Shown here one piece after another: positions 34,851 to 46,821 of a stretch of DNA of 64,000 bases. The notes under the pieces were generated by a model, which saw nothing but the letters and a program-made list of their open reading frames with translations, was not told the DNA's origin and ran no database searches. The stretch comes from Cricetomys ansorgei (lineage: Eukaryota > Chordata > Mammalia > Rodentia > Nesomyidae): NCBI GenBank assembly GCA_026225945.1, contig JAMJFZ010000239.1, positions 27,057,501 to 27,121,500 of the forward strand. Reading direction: 5' to 3'. The translations under genes were made by a program, and so were the position numbers. The first letter of the stretch is position 1. Each line of letters starts with the position of its first letter.

Positions 34851-35678
34851 CTTATTGTGATGTGCTACCTTACTGCTGTTCTAAAAGCACTCGCATTAAC
34901 TGTCCCTGGATTGAAACATTTAAAAATATGAGCCCAAAAGACTGTCCTCTTCACTAGATGGTTGTCTTAGTAATTTCTTCATAACAACAGCAACAAAAGC
35001 TGCCAAACACATGACCTTTGGAAACCTCACCTTTAAATACCATTACTTTGAATTTTAAAAAGAACATATTCAAACTATTGCAAATGGCTGCCACACAGTA
35101 CTGTGTTTAAAGACTACAAGTTTACACATAGTCACATACACAAGTTATATTTAGCTAGGTCAGGAAATGTTACAAAGAAATGACGCTTCCTTGTGTCATT
35201 TTTCTTAATGCGTGCTAATCATATAGAACAATGAGTTTCCTTATGACAGTTGCATGCATATAGATAATGTACGTGGATAATATGCATCCCTCCTAGCCCC
35301 CTCTTGTCTCTTCACCTCTGTTGGCACCCTTCCTCTTCCTAGATATCCCCAATTACTTTCAAGACTAGACAATCTAGACTCTTTATATTAAAGAACTGTG
35401 ATATTTGTTTTTCTGTGTGAGCTCATCTCTCATCCAACATGATTGTCAATTTCTCTAGCAAGGATCTTCCTTCCAAAGTTCCCAAAACTTCCCCAAATAG
35501 AAGCACCATCTGGGGAATAAAATGTGAGCATTCAAAATGTGAGCCTGGGGGAGACTTCAGACTCAACCGATTGCTGTCGGTGATATTTCAGGTGACATGA
35601 GAAATTGAATATGAAATTTGAGATATTCTTTTTTTATTTTTTTACTTTCTTGAAATTACTTATCGGTTCATGCAAGTT

Positions 35679-35716
35679 CTTGCTGCTTGATCACAATTAG
35701 GATATCAAGCAGCAAG
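35679..35716. repeat. Perfect 13-bp inverted repeat (hairpin)
   Basis: Arms CTTGCTGCTTGAT (35679-35691) and ATCAAGCAGCAAG (35704-35716) are exact reverse complements around a 12-base loop. CATG lies just outside both arms and can extend the stem if a six-base bulge is allowed on the left. Confidence 0.9.
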
Positions 35717-35779
35717 CATGAAGCGAATATGTGTTTTATCTTTTTTTTTTCCCCAAAAGTAGGAAAATGTGAGTTTTGT

Positions 35780-36545
35780 TGCGATCTCGAGTAATATTTC
35801 AATAATCGAATAATATGATCTCAGAAAGTGAATATTTGTCCTCTCGACTCTGTTTCCTCTTCCTCAGCTGTTCTGAGATCATTTTGGAACCGGCTATCTG
35901 TTTTCTTTTTCCTATGGTATCAGTTTCCAACCTAGGTTCCATTAAAAGCTGTATCAGGCAGCAAAACTGTATCATTATAGTGCTTTTGGAACAAGTCCGT
36001 TCATCCCTGACCCGGTCAAAGTCTTTCAAAGTCTCCAAGGAGAGTAGCTGGGGTATTCCTAAGGCGGTGACCACAGTTTCTTGGTTTGTTGAGTTAACGC
36101 CTGAGGGGGAGACAGAATTAATCTCCTCACCACTCCTCACCCCTGTAAAGATACACAGTTGCTTTTTAGCAGGGCCTGACTGCACTGCTCCATTCCCCAT
36201 TTCAGAGTCGAAAAAAGAGACCTAAAGCTTTTGACAGCTACAGGGGCAGGGGAGGGTTTAAGAATGTAATTTCCCCAGTTGCGGCTGGACCATTCCTAAT
36301 TGCGTGGAAATTTTCAGAGGATCCTTAATGGGCATTAGTAGGTTGGGATTTTGAATTTCATGTACCTCCAGAGCCGGCCTCAGCAGGCAGGACCAAGCAT
36401 GTCTGAGCCGGCTTCCTGGTGATTTTAATAACATCCTCTCTGATCTCTTGAAAGGAAAATGGCTCCTGAGATTTGCATTACTGGCCGCAATGGGGAGGGA
36501 CAGAATCCCAGATCCGTATCCCCTCATATCTCAGGCTCTCCTGAC
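35780..36545. other. Unique DNA open on both strands; no gene assigned
   Basis: Frames of 136 codons (plus, 35815-36225) and 133 codons (minus, 35799-36200) overlap almost exactly, and an 89-codon minus frame follows at 36258-36527. Neither product shows a domain, signal peptide or low-complexity pattern I recognise. Several CCGG words and an ATTTGCAT octamer (36471-36478) are present. It may be conserved non-coding DNA or a decayed coding relic. Confidence 0.3.
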
Positions 36546-37744
36546 ATGATTTCCACAGCATGATATACCAACACTCAGGAAGTACCTTATCCACACAATG
36601 ATGGCTGCACTTAGGAGTCATTTGGCTTACACAATCTCATGAGGTCATGGGCCAAAGAAATATGGCCATGAGCAATCAAGGCCTTAGAGCAGAGTGACTG
36701 AACTAGTCAATCAAAATGAATATTTCATGTGATCTGGGCAGGCTTCACGCATTCCGAATATTCCAAGATATGTTTTCTTAGTCACTGAGTAATTTAAATT
36801 CCTATAAGACCTTTTGACAACAGTGACTTTAGACATGCTTCGGAAAAGGTTTTTATTTTCTGAAATGATTATTACTTACTGCCAGCAGTTGTCAGGAGGT
36901 TCAGCCCCTTTCTGTCTCTTTAGGTTTCATCATCTCCTTTGTTTATTCTTCCCTTAGATCTTAGCTTTCTGCACAGCTTCCATGTTGAAGAAACAAAATG
37001 CCAAGCTATGCCAGATTTTTCTCCTCTTACCAGTTACGAACTATCCCCATCACTGAACGGAGCTTCGAAATGACATCTTTTACAGTAATGTACAGATCTG
37101 TGCTGTCCTTTGGAAGAGAACTTTTAGATGTGAAATGGATATAAAATACTAGATTTTAAGAACTATGGGGTCAGAAAAGGTTTCTTAGTAACAAAATTTA
37201 CATTAGAATGTGAGTTTAGTGGTCTCCGCCGTGACCCAGCTTTCAAAAAAGTGGCCCGGTATTTGCTTCAGGGGTCTGGGAGAATGTGTAAGTGATGGTA
37301 ACTATGGGCTTGTTTAAATGCCCTCTTCCTGGTTCCATGAATTCCCCTGCTTTTCTCTGTATCACAAGGGAAATGACTTCTACCATACGTGCTTCTTTAC
37401 CAGAGGACAGAAAGATAAAGATGAGGTTTGTTTCCTCATCTCTATCGGTCTTCAAGTGTCTGTTTTGGTGGTGACTGAGTTTCTTGCCTGCGTCCAGGTC
37501 CTATCAGGTATCCCGTCTTCACATAAACTCAGCTGTATGTTCTGTTCTCTTCTTCCCTCTAGCCCAGAGGCGTTAGCTGCCTCCCTCCCACTGCCACTAA
37601 TCTCTGGGCTTACATGTAACTCCTGCTTGCTGTCTCAGTTCCAAGTCCCGTGTGGAAAATGGCCTGTATTGAGCACTTGGTATTTTAAATATTTTCTGGC
37701 ATTTTTTAATTTTCATAGTTAAAACTTAGTGATAGTTATATATG
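36546..37744. other. Unique DNA, no gene seen
   Basis: A 134-codon plus-strand frame (37,318-37,722) has no recognisable domain or gene context. No repeat was identified. Confidence 0.4.
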
Positions 37745-37955
37745 AACTCAATAACAATTAGCGAAGAAAAAGGTTCTGAATTTGAGAGTAAGGAGAGGCA
37801 TATGGGAGGGTTTGGAGGGATGAAAGGAAAATGTTGTACTAATATAATTACAGATTATAATATATAAATTATTATAATATAATATTGCAATATATTAATT
37901 ATTATAATATAATATATAATATAATGATATATTAATCTCAAAAATAAAAAAAACA
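37745..37955 (+). repeat. Rodent L1 3' terminus with AT-rich insertion
   Basis: 'ggcatatgggagggtttgga', 'gggatgaaaggaaaatgttg' and 'taatctcaaaaataaaaaaa' are the last part of a rodent L1 3' UTR and its tail. Between them a TAATATA-type low-complexity run (37,855-37,935) has expanded. Confidence 0.6.
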
Positions 37956-38141
37956 TACAAAATACTTGATGATGTATTAGACAGGTGATGGGGTAAAATG
38001 ACTTGGTTATATGATTTAAATAGAGATGCTGTACAACTGACAATGGTTTGAATTACATTTTTCCAACGTCGTGAGGATATGAATGTATTCGACAGAAAGC
38101 ATCCTTCAAATTGTGGCATTCTTCTTGGGCGGAGGGTGCAC

Positions 38142-38183
38142 TATCAGCTAATGGCTGATAAGTCACAGCTATCTATCAGCTAA
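38142..38183. repeat. Inverted repeat plus direct repeat of TATCAGCTAA
   Basis: TATCAGC (38142-38148) and GCTGATA (38154-38160) form exact arms around a five-base loop. TATCAGCTAA then recurs at 38174-38183. Confidence 0.8.
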
Positions 38184-38527
38184 CCAATTGACCACGAGGG
38201 TGGTTTTTCTTGGCCCGCAGTTCACTGTGCTGCTTTGAGGTCTGGTGCTTTAGGTGTAGTAGATGTACTTATGTCTGAAATATTCCCAGTTTATACCATG
38301 TTAATCTGAAACCAAGGGACATCTGCATTCATTGATGTTTGACTTTCTCTTGTAAAAGCATGGGCCTGAGGAGATCTCTGAAATGTGCTCAGAATCAGTG
38401 TACTGAACTCAAGGGTAATCAGAAAGCATTAAAGCCTTTGGGAGATTTATGACTTTGCTTCTTCCTCTGCTTTAGTGAGCAAGACTTAATTTTGCTTACT
38501 TACTCTTATATTATTCTTCTTTTTGAT

Positions 38528-38640
38528 GCTTTCATTTTTTTTGGAAGGTCTGACAGTATTTCTCAGGCTGGTTTTGAACTCCAGGACTCAAGTGAATTAA
38601 CTGGTGCTGTCAGGGAGCATGGCTGTGCCTGGCTCCGTTG
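38528..38640 (-). repeat. Degraded B1 SINE
   Basis: 'ctcaggctggttttgaactc' followed by 'aactggtgctgtcagggagc' and 'atggctgtgcctggct' is a shortened reverse B1 after a T run. Confidence 0.55.
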
Positions 38641-38888
38641 ATGCTTTGAAGTATTTCTCAGAGTGTAGAATTTGAAACACATTCTAGATATGGTTGGGCT
38701 GGAGGTGATTTAGGATTTAACTTTGAGGCAGTTTTTAAGAAAGCATCCTTATCTTAGCTTTTCAATATAATGAAAATACACCTTAAAAGGAAAACACACA
38801 CAGTCTTTTAGTATTTATAAGCACTGAATTAAAGGATTCTTAAACAGATCAGTAATACAAGATATCACATTATTAAGTTTTTAGGAGC

Positions 38889-38909
38889 AAAAAAAAAAAT
38901 TTTTTTTTT
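38889..38909. repeat. A11T10 self-complementary tract
   Basis: Eleven A residues are directly followed by ten T residues. Confidence 0.95.
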
Positions 38910-39450
38910 AATATGGCCCAATAGTAAGCACTTGAGACAGGGTTAGAAAGTGTTCCCAGTCATTCATTATCTAAATGTTTCATAATCACTTGCTGTGGGA
39001 CAGACTTTGGAGACCTGGTGGTAAGCGAGGCAGATGGTGTTCATCTCAATGAACTCAGAATCTGGTAAGGAAGGAAGAAAGGCACAGCTAATCATAGTCA
39101 TTCACAGGAAATTATGGACATGCATAATAAAGGGATTTTATGTTTGTAGCGTATTCCAAAAGTTTAGAAAGATGAAGAAGTGATTAGAAAAAGAAAGGGT
39201 CAAAAGAAAACTCAGCTTAGATCAACAAACAAGATCCATTCGCCCACCCAGGCTTAACAACAAACAGAGACTAAGGGAACACGAGCAAGCATGGGTTATG
39301 GTTGGTCTAAGAGTCTCTGTGAAACACTAATGAATGCTTTAACACTGAGTGTAAAAAAGTTGGGTTTTTTGACACATTAACAAACTCTGACTAATAGGAA
39401 TTAATGGCTTTCTCTCCTGTGCTTCACAGTTTTTACCTTCATTGCATCAT

Positions 39451-39510
39451 TTAGTATTAGTGTTAGTGTTAGTGTTAGTGGTGTTAGTGTTAGTATTAGC
39501 ATTAGTATTA
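39451..39510. repeat. (TTAGTG)n / (TTAGTA)n hexanucleotide repeat
   Basis: Roughly ten TTAGTG, TTAGTA or TTAGCA units, one interrupted by 'gtg'. It is not the telomeric TTAGGG repeat. Confidence 0.9.
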
Positions 39511-39945
39511 TGCTAATGTATTTGGTCTGCAAAATTTCTTAAGAATTTTTTTTTTTATTGATGAGTTGAGGACTAAAAGGGTTGAAGACTTTATTCATTG
39601 TTCCCGAGCTTATAAATATTGGAGAATTAAGAGCTATCATTGAGTGGCTATGAAACAGTTTGTAACTCAAGCACACTTCCTAAACTTTTATGTTATACTT
39701 TTTATCTACACAAAGGAAGATGCTAATAGCATAAAGACTGAAAAAGAAAATGTTTAAATTATTTATCAAAGTAGTTAACCCAGCTACTTAATTAATGAAG
39801 CTTAATTAAGCTCGTTTGAGCTGTTAGTCTTTGGATTTATGATTGTATCAATCAGGGTCCTCCAGAAAATCAGACCCAATAAGAGGCATTTCTATGCCTC
39901 TGTCTATTTCTCAATTTCAATCTATGTCTATCTCATGTTTTCGTC

Positions 39946-40145
39946 AATCCATCCATCTATCCATCATCCATCCACCTATCACCCATCCATTATCCATCCT
40001 TTCATCTATCATCCATCCATCCATCATCCACCCATCCATCCATCCATCTATCCATCCATCCATCCAGCATCCATCCACCCATCATTCATTTATTCATCCA
40101 TCCATCATTCAGCTACCCACCATTCATGCATACATGCATGCAGCC
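39946..40145. repeat. (ATCC)n complex microsatellite
   Basis: About 200 bp of ATCC, ATCT, ACCC and ATTC tetramers with phase slips ('catcatcc'). Frames of 106-110 codons rich in His, Pro, Ser and Ile are artefacts of it. Confidence 0.95.
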
Positions 40146-40834
40146 ACCCACAATTTTAAGAGCGTGTTTCCATAACTACAGAAGTGAGCATCCCCACAAC
40201 CTACCACTGTAAGCTGGAGGCACAAGAAAGCCTGTGGTGTAATTATGGCTAAGTGTGAAGACTTGAGAACCAGGGGAGGTGACTGGTCTTGGAGATTACA
40301 GTCTGAGAGCAAAACATGACAAGAGGAGTTATTCCAGTCAATAGTGAGGCAGAAAAAAAATGATAGAGGCAGTCCTTCCATGTTTTGTTCTTTAGGGTTA
40401 TCAATATATTGGCTAATGTCCACCCCGTTCAGGAGAGGGCAACTTCCTTATTTGGTCTACCAAATCCAATGCTACTCTCTTCTCAAAGCCCCTTTGCAGA
40501 TATATCTTTCACAGATTTAAGCCATGGTCTGCTCAAGTTAAGACAGAAAGCTAACAACCATACCCATTCAGTTTCTAAGAGCTCTGAAAATACATTCCAT
40601 TTGATCTAAGGAGAAACTGGGAAAGAGAAAGTAAGAGTGGTCATTCTAAATTTATGGAGAAAGAAGCTAAATCCATGATCACCCCCCCAAAACACACCAG
40701 GGTTTGGGCTGTGACTAAGCCAGGAGCTTGATGTCCTTTTAATCTACTGCTTTCCCCATTCGATCCAGCTTCTCCTTACTGAACTATGCTTACAAAAAGA
40801 AATCTCTTGGTGACTACACTGGGATCTACTGCTG

Positions 40835-41063
40835 CGGTGGTTCTCAACCTGTGGGTCATGACTCTTTTGGGATTAGACAACCCTTTCACAGGGATTGCCT
40901 ACAACCATCTGCATACCAGATATTTACATTATAATTCATAACAGTAGCAAAATAATTACAGTTATGAAGCAGCAACACGAATGATTTTATGGTTTGGGGT
41001 CCCCACAGCATCATGTAGAACTGTATTAAAGGCTCACAGCATTAGGAAGGTCAAGAACCACCA
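40835..41063 (+). mobile_element. SPIN/RCHARR1-type hAT element
   Basis: It begins CGGTGGTTCTCAACCTGTGG and ends near 'aaggtcaagaaccacca', with 'attcataacagtagcaaaat' and 'gattttatggtttggggtcc' inside, as in the 9.7 kb copy. Target duplications are not recognisable. Confidence 0.85.
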
Positions 41064-41339
41064 GCTTCAGAGAATTGTCTCTGTTACTAAGTGGTCCACT
41101 CTTTGAAGCTAGAGACTAGGTTTTTATTCATCAGGTGTTCTCAAAATGCTCATCACAGACACAAACAGGTAGAATTTATTCCACAAACATTCACTGAATT
41201 AATAAGAGGTGGACAGAGATTGATAGACAATGAAAAACAGGATGCTCCAAGGACATTTCAAAACAAAGGCTTTTGTTATGTTCTGGTTTCCTGGCAGATA
41301 GTTCTTTAAGTGATATTTCCATGCACTAACTACTGGTTG

Positions 41340-41695
41340 CTGTGACTTTAATATGCAATAAGCAGCAGCTTAAAGGAAGGGATTACTCTGGCTGGTGGAT
41401 TGAAGGTTCAGCCTGTCTGGGTAGGGAAGCATGGCAGCAGGAATGTGAGGCTGCTTCTTGTATTTACTCAGATCAGCAAGCAGAAGCAAGAGAATGCCAA
41501 TATTCACTTGGCATTTTCCTTTCTCTCTTTTTATTTTGTTTGTAATTGCAGCTCCTGTTAGGGTGGCTCTTCGTTTTACAGTTAAACATCACTAGAATCA
41601 CCCTGGTAAACACAACCAAACGTATCTTCAATAGTACCCTGTATATTCACTAACAGAATCAAGTTGACAAGCAAAATTAACCATCATACCCCAAT
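41340..41695 (-). repeat. Rodent medium-reiterated repeat (same family as 43.97 and 51.84 kb)
   Basis: 'ggaagcatggcagcaggaat', 'agatcagcaagcagaagcaa' and the right end 'atcaagttgacaagcaaaat' followed by 'taaccatca' follow the order seen in the better-preserved copy at 43.97 kb. Confidence 0.5.
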
Positions 41696-41699
41696 TCTG

Positions 41700-43330
41700 G
41701 CATATGGGTTCTTGTTAGAAGGTGCCAGGAGCCAGGTAGATCTTGAGCATCGTTATTATTTTTTTCAAGCTTATTTGGTTATTTGAAAAATTAGTTCTCC
41801 TTTTATGCATAGCCCTATGTGTGCTTAAGTGAGCCTGGAAATCTGGAAGAAGACTTGATATAAGATTTCTCTTCGTGCTTATTTGGAAGTGGTCACTGTG
41901 TCATAGTAAAGGTTCCACCCTGTTCTTAGAGCTACGCAGTCTTCCTCCATGTCAGGGTCTCAAGGCTTTTTTTCTGGTGAAAATTCACAGCAAGATTCCT
42001 GTCTCTTGGGAGTGGAAAGCAGATATTGCTAAGGCTGATGCTGCATCCTAATCTGTCTCTTTGTTTTTCAGAACTAAATGGATTGGGCTGGCTTGATGTG
42101 CCTTGGTTCTGCCTAGTCCAGTGAGAATGATAGTCAAATATAGGAAAAGCAGGAAATGGTTTCCTTGAAACAGAGACCAAATTTCCTTTAGCCAGTAGTG
42201 CAAAAGTATGAAATTCGGGCCCTTTTCCTTCTGATGTAAACAACACTTAATGATAGAAGCCCCATGTTATGTTTTTACAGAGCCATTTGTGAGGATAGGC
42301 AGAGGCCAAATCTGCATGAAGAAGCTACAGGGCCTTTGTCCTGATGCATATCATGGTGTCTGGAAGAAGTCCTCAAGAAGGTTAAGTTTATATTCCAATC
42401 ACAGGCCATTAACTAGGAGGCATACTGAGTGATGATGGTCAGGAACTCCACTGAGACCGAGAACATGAGTGTGGACCTGTGTGTGCACACAAATGTGCCT
42501 GTATTTTCATACGCATTACTTTGGTCTCAAAAAGGCCAAGGAGCACATTGTTTGCATGTCCAAAGAAACACTGTATTTTGACTCTCTGAAGAAACAACGT
42601 AATATTGCCTCCTTTTACCAAATCATGCAAATATTTTAGATGAGTTTTACCCACATGATAACAAGATAAAGTACTTATTAAGAAATTCACCTTTGAAAAC
42701 AAAATCCAAAGAAATGATTTGAATAATTAAGAACACTGAGTTATGTTGAATGAAAAGACTATGTCAGGAATGTGGGGGAAATGCTGTTTGCTACGTGTTG
42801 GGGAAACTAGGAGATTCTGTTTCCTTTGAGGAGTTTAATTCCATTTGATAGATCATATGGCCTGGTAGGAATGACATTTGCACACTGACAATATTGCTTA
42901 TGCCTGCTGTACTTAGCCGCCATGCATAATCACATATGTGAATGACTACTTTGAACAGACCTGTTTCTGAGACTATAATTATAGCACATCGGTGCTAATT
43001 TCCATATTCTTTGAGAGAATCTTACACAGTGGATCCTTTCACTTGTTTCCTTTGAAGACAGTTTTTCCTGCTTTCACTTGGAAAACAAACTAGGCCTTTT
43101 GTCTAAATGCAGAAGAGGCTTTCTGCTGACAAAATTTTCTGAATCTGATCATGCAGTGTTGTGGCCTGGGAGGGGTGGGGATTGATTCTGGGTGTCATCC
43201 TGACTGGATTAAGTGAGACTCATAGCTGGTAAAACATTACATATTCCCAATGCTTCAGTAAGCACTGAGTTCATCTGTCTTCTGCTGGAGAGGAAACCCA
43301 GGTGCTTTTGTTTTTTGATTAGGTTGACCC
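41700..43330. other. Unique DNA, no gene seen
   Basis: A 104-codon minus-strand frame (41,932-42,246) has no recognisable domain. A good acceptor-like tract precedes the AG at about 42,071, but no exon partner was found. Confidence 0.4.
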
Positions 43331-43334
43331 AGAT

Positions 43335-43342
43335 GTGCGTGC

Positions 43343-43386
<44 letters not shown>
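43335..43386. repeat. (TGCG)n-(TG)n microsatellite
   Basis: GTGC units grade into a pure TG run of about 40 bases. Confidence 0.95.
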
Positions 43387-43969
43387 TCTTAGAGGAGACT
43401 GGTGTGAGAGTTGGTGGACTGAGGAAGCTGGTTGTGTGGACCCAATCAGAGGGGCTAGGGAGTGGGCAGAGCAGATAGATTAAATAAGTCAGAGGGAAGG
43501 TGAACTCATGCAAGCTCTCTCTCTCTCTGGGGGTGTTGGGACACCCTATTCTCTGTTCTTGGACCTCAGAACTCCAGGTTTACTGCCTTTGGACTTGGAA
43601 GTTTGTATTGTGGCCCATTGGGTTAGCAAATGGCTTAATTTGGACTTTACATCTTCTGTAGTGGAGTGAGCTAATCTTCCTGGCTCCCACCCACACTCTT
43701 ATTGGTTTTATCTCTGTGGAGATAAGGTAAATGGCAGTCTTCTCTTGCTGTTTCCTGACTTGTTTCCTTCTTTATTTTTGTTTAGATGAGACTAACGACA
43801 TGTGGGCCTCTCACTGTGAGGAAGCATGTGGGTTGTTTGTGAAAATGAACCATGAATTATTTAGGATCATAAACAGAGTGTCAGCTTTCTAAAATCTCCG
43901 AGACAGTTCATTTCAGCTCCTACTTTTTGTACTAGCTTCAGGTTTTGGATGTAATGTCAAAATGTTTGG

Positions 43970-44305
43970 CAAAAAAATTTGAAGAAGGAAGAGTTTATTT
44001 TGGGTCACAGTTTGAAAGTAAAATACTCCATGGAGGAGAAGGTCTGCTGGCAGAGGCATAAGATAGCTGATTGAGTTGCATCCACAGTCAGAAAATAGAG
44101 ATGAATGTTGGCGCTCAATTCCACTCTTCTTTCTTCTTCAGTGTAGGACTGCAGTCCATGGACGGGTACCCCCAATATTCTGTGTGGTTCTTTCTACTTT
44201 CGTTTAAACTCTCTGTAAATATCCTTAAAGATAAGCCCAGAGGTTTTCCCCCCGAGGTGAATCAAGATGAACTGTCATACCTATTGATGTAGCTCAATCT
44301 CCAGC
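43970..44305 (-). repeat. Rodent medium-reiterated repeat
   Basis: 'gaagagtttattttgggtca', 'attgagttgcatccacagtc', 'aatagagatgaatgttggcg' and 'cccagaggttttccccccga' follow a recurrent rodent repeat. It reads as the reverse complement of the copy at 51.84-52.20 kb. Confidence 0.6.
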
Positions 44306-44714
44306 AGCCCATGAGCAAAAACTCTAGTGCTGACAAAGAAAAAATGAAGAATAACAGGAGCAGGTAGAAGCTCCCTCTTCCAGTCAGTTTGGAAGATGAC
44401 AAACTAAAAGTTGAAAGAAAGCTCATAGTGTTACAGCAACAGGTTGGAGCAGTTTGTTTGGGATTCTTCTTTGAAGGAAACTATTGCTTTTTTTTGAAAC
44501 TGCTCTCTTCCACTGTATCTCACTATAGCTCTAGCTCCTGTATTTCTGTTTTAATTTAAATAGGTGATATGGCCGTGATATCAGATACTCCTGACCATCT
44601 TTTGGTGTCTCTCCAAACTGCTCATTGTTACTTAGTTCTAGCTTGATATTTTTCTTTCTACCTGGCTTCTGCCTCTGCTATCAAATGCTTCTTCTCTTTA
44701 TCTGCTAGTGTAAT

Positions 44715-44870
44715 GGAATGGAAAACACCCCAAACTTTGAGGCTCAAGATCTCAGAAACCAGTTGTTAGCTGTGTGACCTGAGATAAGCTTTTTGGTGCT
44801 TTAAAAATTCTCATAACTAGATATTAATATTTTTCTATTAGGATCAAGTAAAGAATTGATGAGCTAATGA
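44715..44870 (+). repeat. MIR SINE
   Basis: 'gttagctgtgtgacctgaga' followed by 'taagctttttggtgct' and 'attctcataactag' is the 5' and core part of a MIR. Confidence 0.7.
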
Positions 44871-44885
44871 TTCAAAAGTATCTTA

Positions 44886-45270
44886 GGGTCATATCTCTGT
44901 GACAAAACACTATGACCAAAGGCTACTTGGGGAGGAAAGGGTTTATAAAGGATTTATATGGATTACAGGTTACAGTCCATCCTGAGAGAAAGTCATGGCA
45001 GGAATTCAAAGATGCAACTTGGAGGCAAGGACTGAAGCCTGTGGAGAAACCCTTCTTTCTGGCTTGCTCCTCAAGGCCTGCTTCTCCTTATAACTCAGGC
45101 CACCTGCCCAATGGTGGTCTGAACCCACATCAATCATTAATCAAGAAAATGACTTACAGAGCTGCCTACAGGCCAGTCTGATGTAAGGTATTTCTCAGCC
45201 GAGGTCTGCTGTTTCCAAATGGATCCAGCTCGTGTGAAGTTGACAAAACAGCAACCATCGTAGGCAGGTG
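44886..45270. repeat. Rodent medium-reiterated repeat, related subtype
   Basis: 'acaaaacactatgaccaaag', 'ctacttggggaggaaagggt', 'ttatataaag'-like decay, 'catcaatcattaatcaagaa' and 'ctcgtgtgaagttgacaaaa' follow a common rodent element of about 400 bp. Class and orientation are not resolved. Confidence 0.6.
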
Positions 45271-45274
45271 CTTA

Positions 45275-46820
45275 TCACAATGGCCAGCACCTAATGTTTG
45301 CTCAGCATCCATAACCTTCTTTCCTGTCTCCTAGCCGTCACACCCCTGCATCCCCCTGCTTAATCCCATTGACTTTCCAGGTACCTGTTCCTTGCTGGTT
45401 ACACACCAGACCTTTCCTTGGCTTCTCATTGAATGTGTTGGCTTGTAGATAGTGCCATTAAGACAAGGAGAACCAGCGATGTGGTATACCCTCTGCATCC
45501 TTCACCTTGCCATCTCTTTTCATACTTCTCAACACCTACCCGTTATTAGTAGTCAGTTACCCGCTACCAGTTACTTGCCTGTTTTAGCAACTCTTAGCAC
45601 TCCTGGAAGAACTCTAGAGAAGGAGAGGAGATAAATCAATATAAAATCTGATATTGCTTGAGATTTCACATAATGAAGAAATCTTCAAAAACGACATAAT
45701 CTCAACACACACTCAACACGGTAGCCTTGTGCCTTACAGCTTTTCCTTGTACATTTGCAGAACTTATATTAACAACATTTTTCTGTTCTGGCAAACTAGG
45801 CAAGCATTGATTTTCTGTCTTTTCAATTCTTTGTAGTATTCTTTGCTGAAATATGATGGATTTTCTTTTTAGGTCTTACTTATACCAGTTTTTTCTAAAC
45901 TGTAATTTAATCTCTATTTCTGTCATAATAGATAATTTTTCTTTTTTTCCCCTATTCATTGGCTCCATAATTGCTATTCAAGAATGGAAATGACCATTTT
46001 TTTTTCTGCCCTGTTGTTTTCATTCCTTTCAGTTGATGACTTTCCACTTTTAAGAGTCTAAGAAGCACAAAACCCAGGCTTAGAGTTCTCACATAACCAG
46101 TGTTGCATCCCTGCAGTGTGGTCTCCTGGCCTAGTTTGATAACACTAGTTATGATGTAAACCTTGACTCCAAAGGCATCAAGGCATTAATTCCGTGTAGA
46201 CAGCTGGAGTCCTAAAAACCTATCATTTCATTAACTTTTTACCTGGTCTATATTCTGTCCTGTGGAATCAGAAAGAACAAATTTGTTTTCTGTTTCTAAG
46301 TAACTGGTGATTTTCAAAGACGCTTGCATTGTTTCCCTGAATACATTCTTCCCACCCCAGATATATATTTAAATAAACTTTTTCATTCACTCCATCTGTG
46401 CAAACCAATTTTTGTTAACACACAGTTGTTAAACTTTCTGTAAAGGTAGAGACTTATTTTCTTTGTGGTAATTCCAGCGAAGAGGTCATAGAGTTATCTA
46501 CATGTTACTTCATGTGCTGAAAATCAAAAGCAGCACCAACTCCCTATTATGTTAAGAAATCCTGTATTATAGCAGGTTTCTAGGCATTGATAGCTTGGCA
46601 CACCTGACTGCATTGACATTTGCCTTAGGGACAGATGATCAATGAAAGACAGTATGAATTATAAATTTCTAACATGTTTTTATCTTCTAGAGTCTATGAA
46701 CTCTCTAGTTAGCTGTAGACTGTCTCCTGCCTGAGAGAGGAGGAGAATTTATCACAAAGAATGATGAAGAGAAAGAGGATGACTTATCATGTCTCTTATG
46801 ACATAAAAAATATGATTAAA
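45275..46820. other. Unique DNA, no gene seen
   Basis: No repeat or gene was recognised. Frames do not exceed 60 codons. Confidence 0.45.
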
Positions 46821-46821
46821 T

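Noticed and set aside
37318..37722. A 134-codon plus-strand frame
   Set aside because: No recognisable domain and no gene context. The length is near the chance maximum for 64 kb on six frames.
38985..39130. An L2- or MIR-like fragment
   Set aside because: Only loose phrase similarity ('gaactcagaatctggtaagg'). I could not place it against a family order.
39451..39510. Interstitial telomere repeat
   Set aside because: The unit is TTAGTG/TTAGTA, not TTAGGG.
39839..40175. Frames of 106 and 110 codons rich in His, Pro, Ser and Ile
   Set aside because: They are translations of an ATCC-type microsatellite in two frames.
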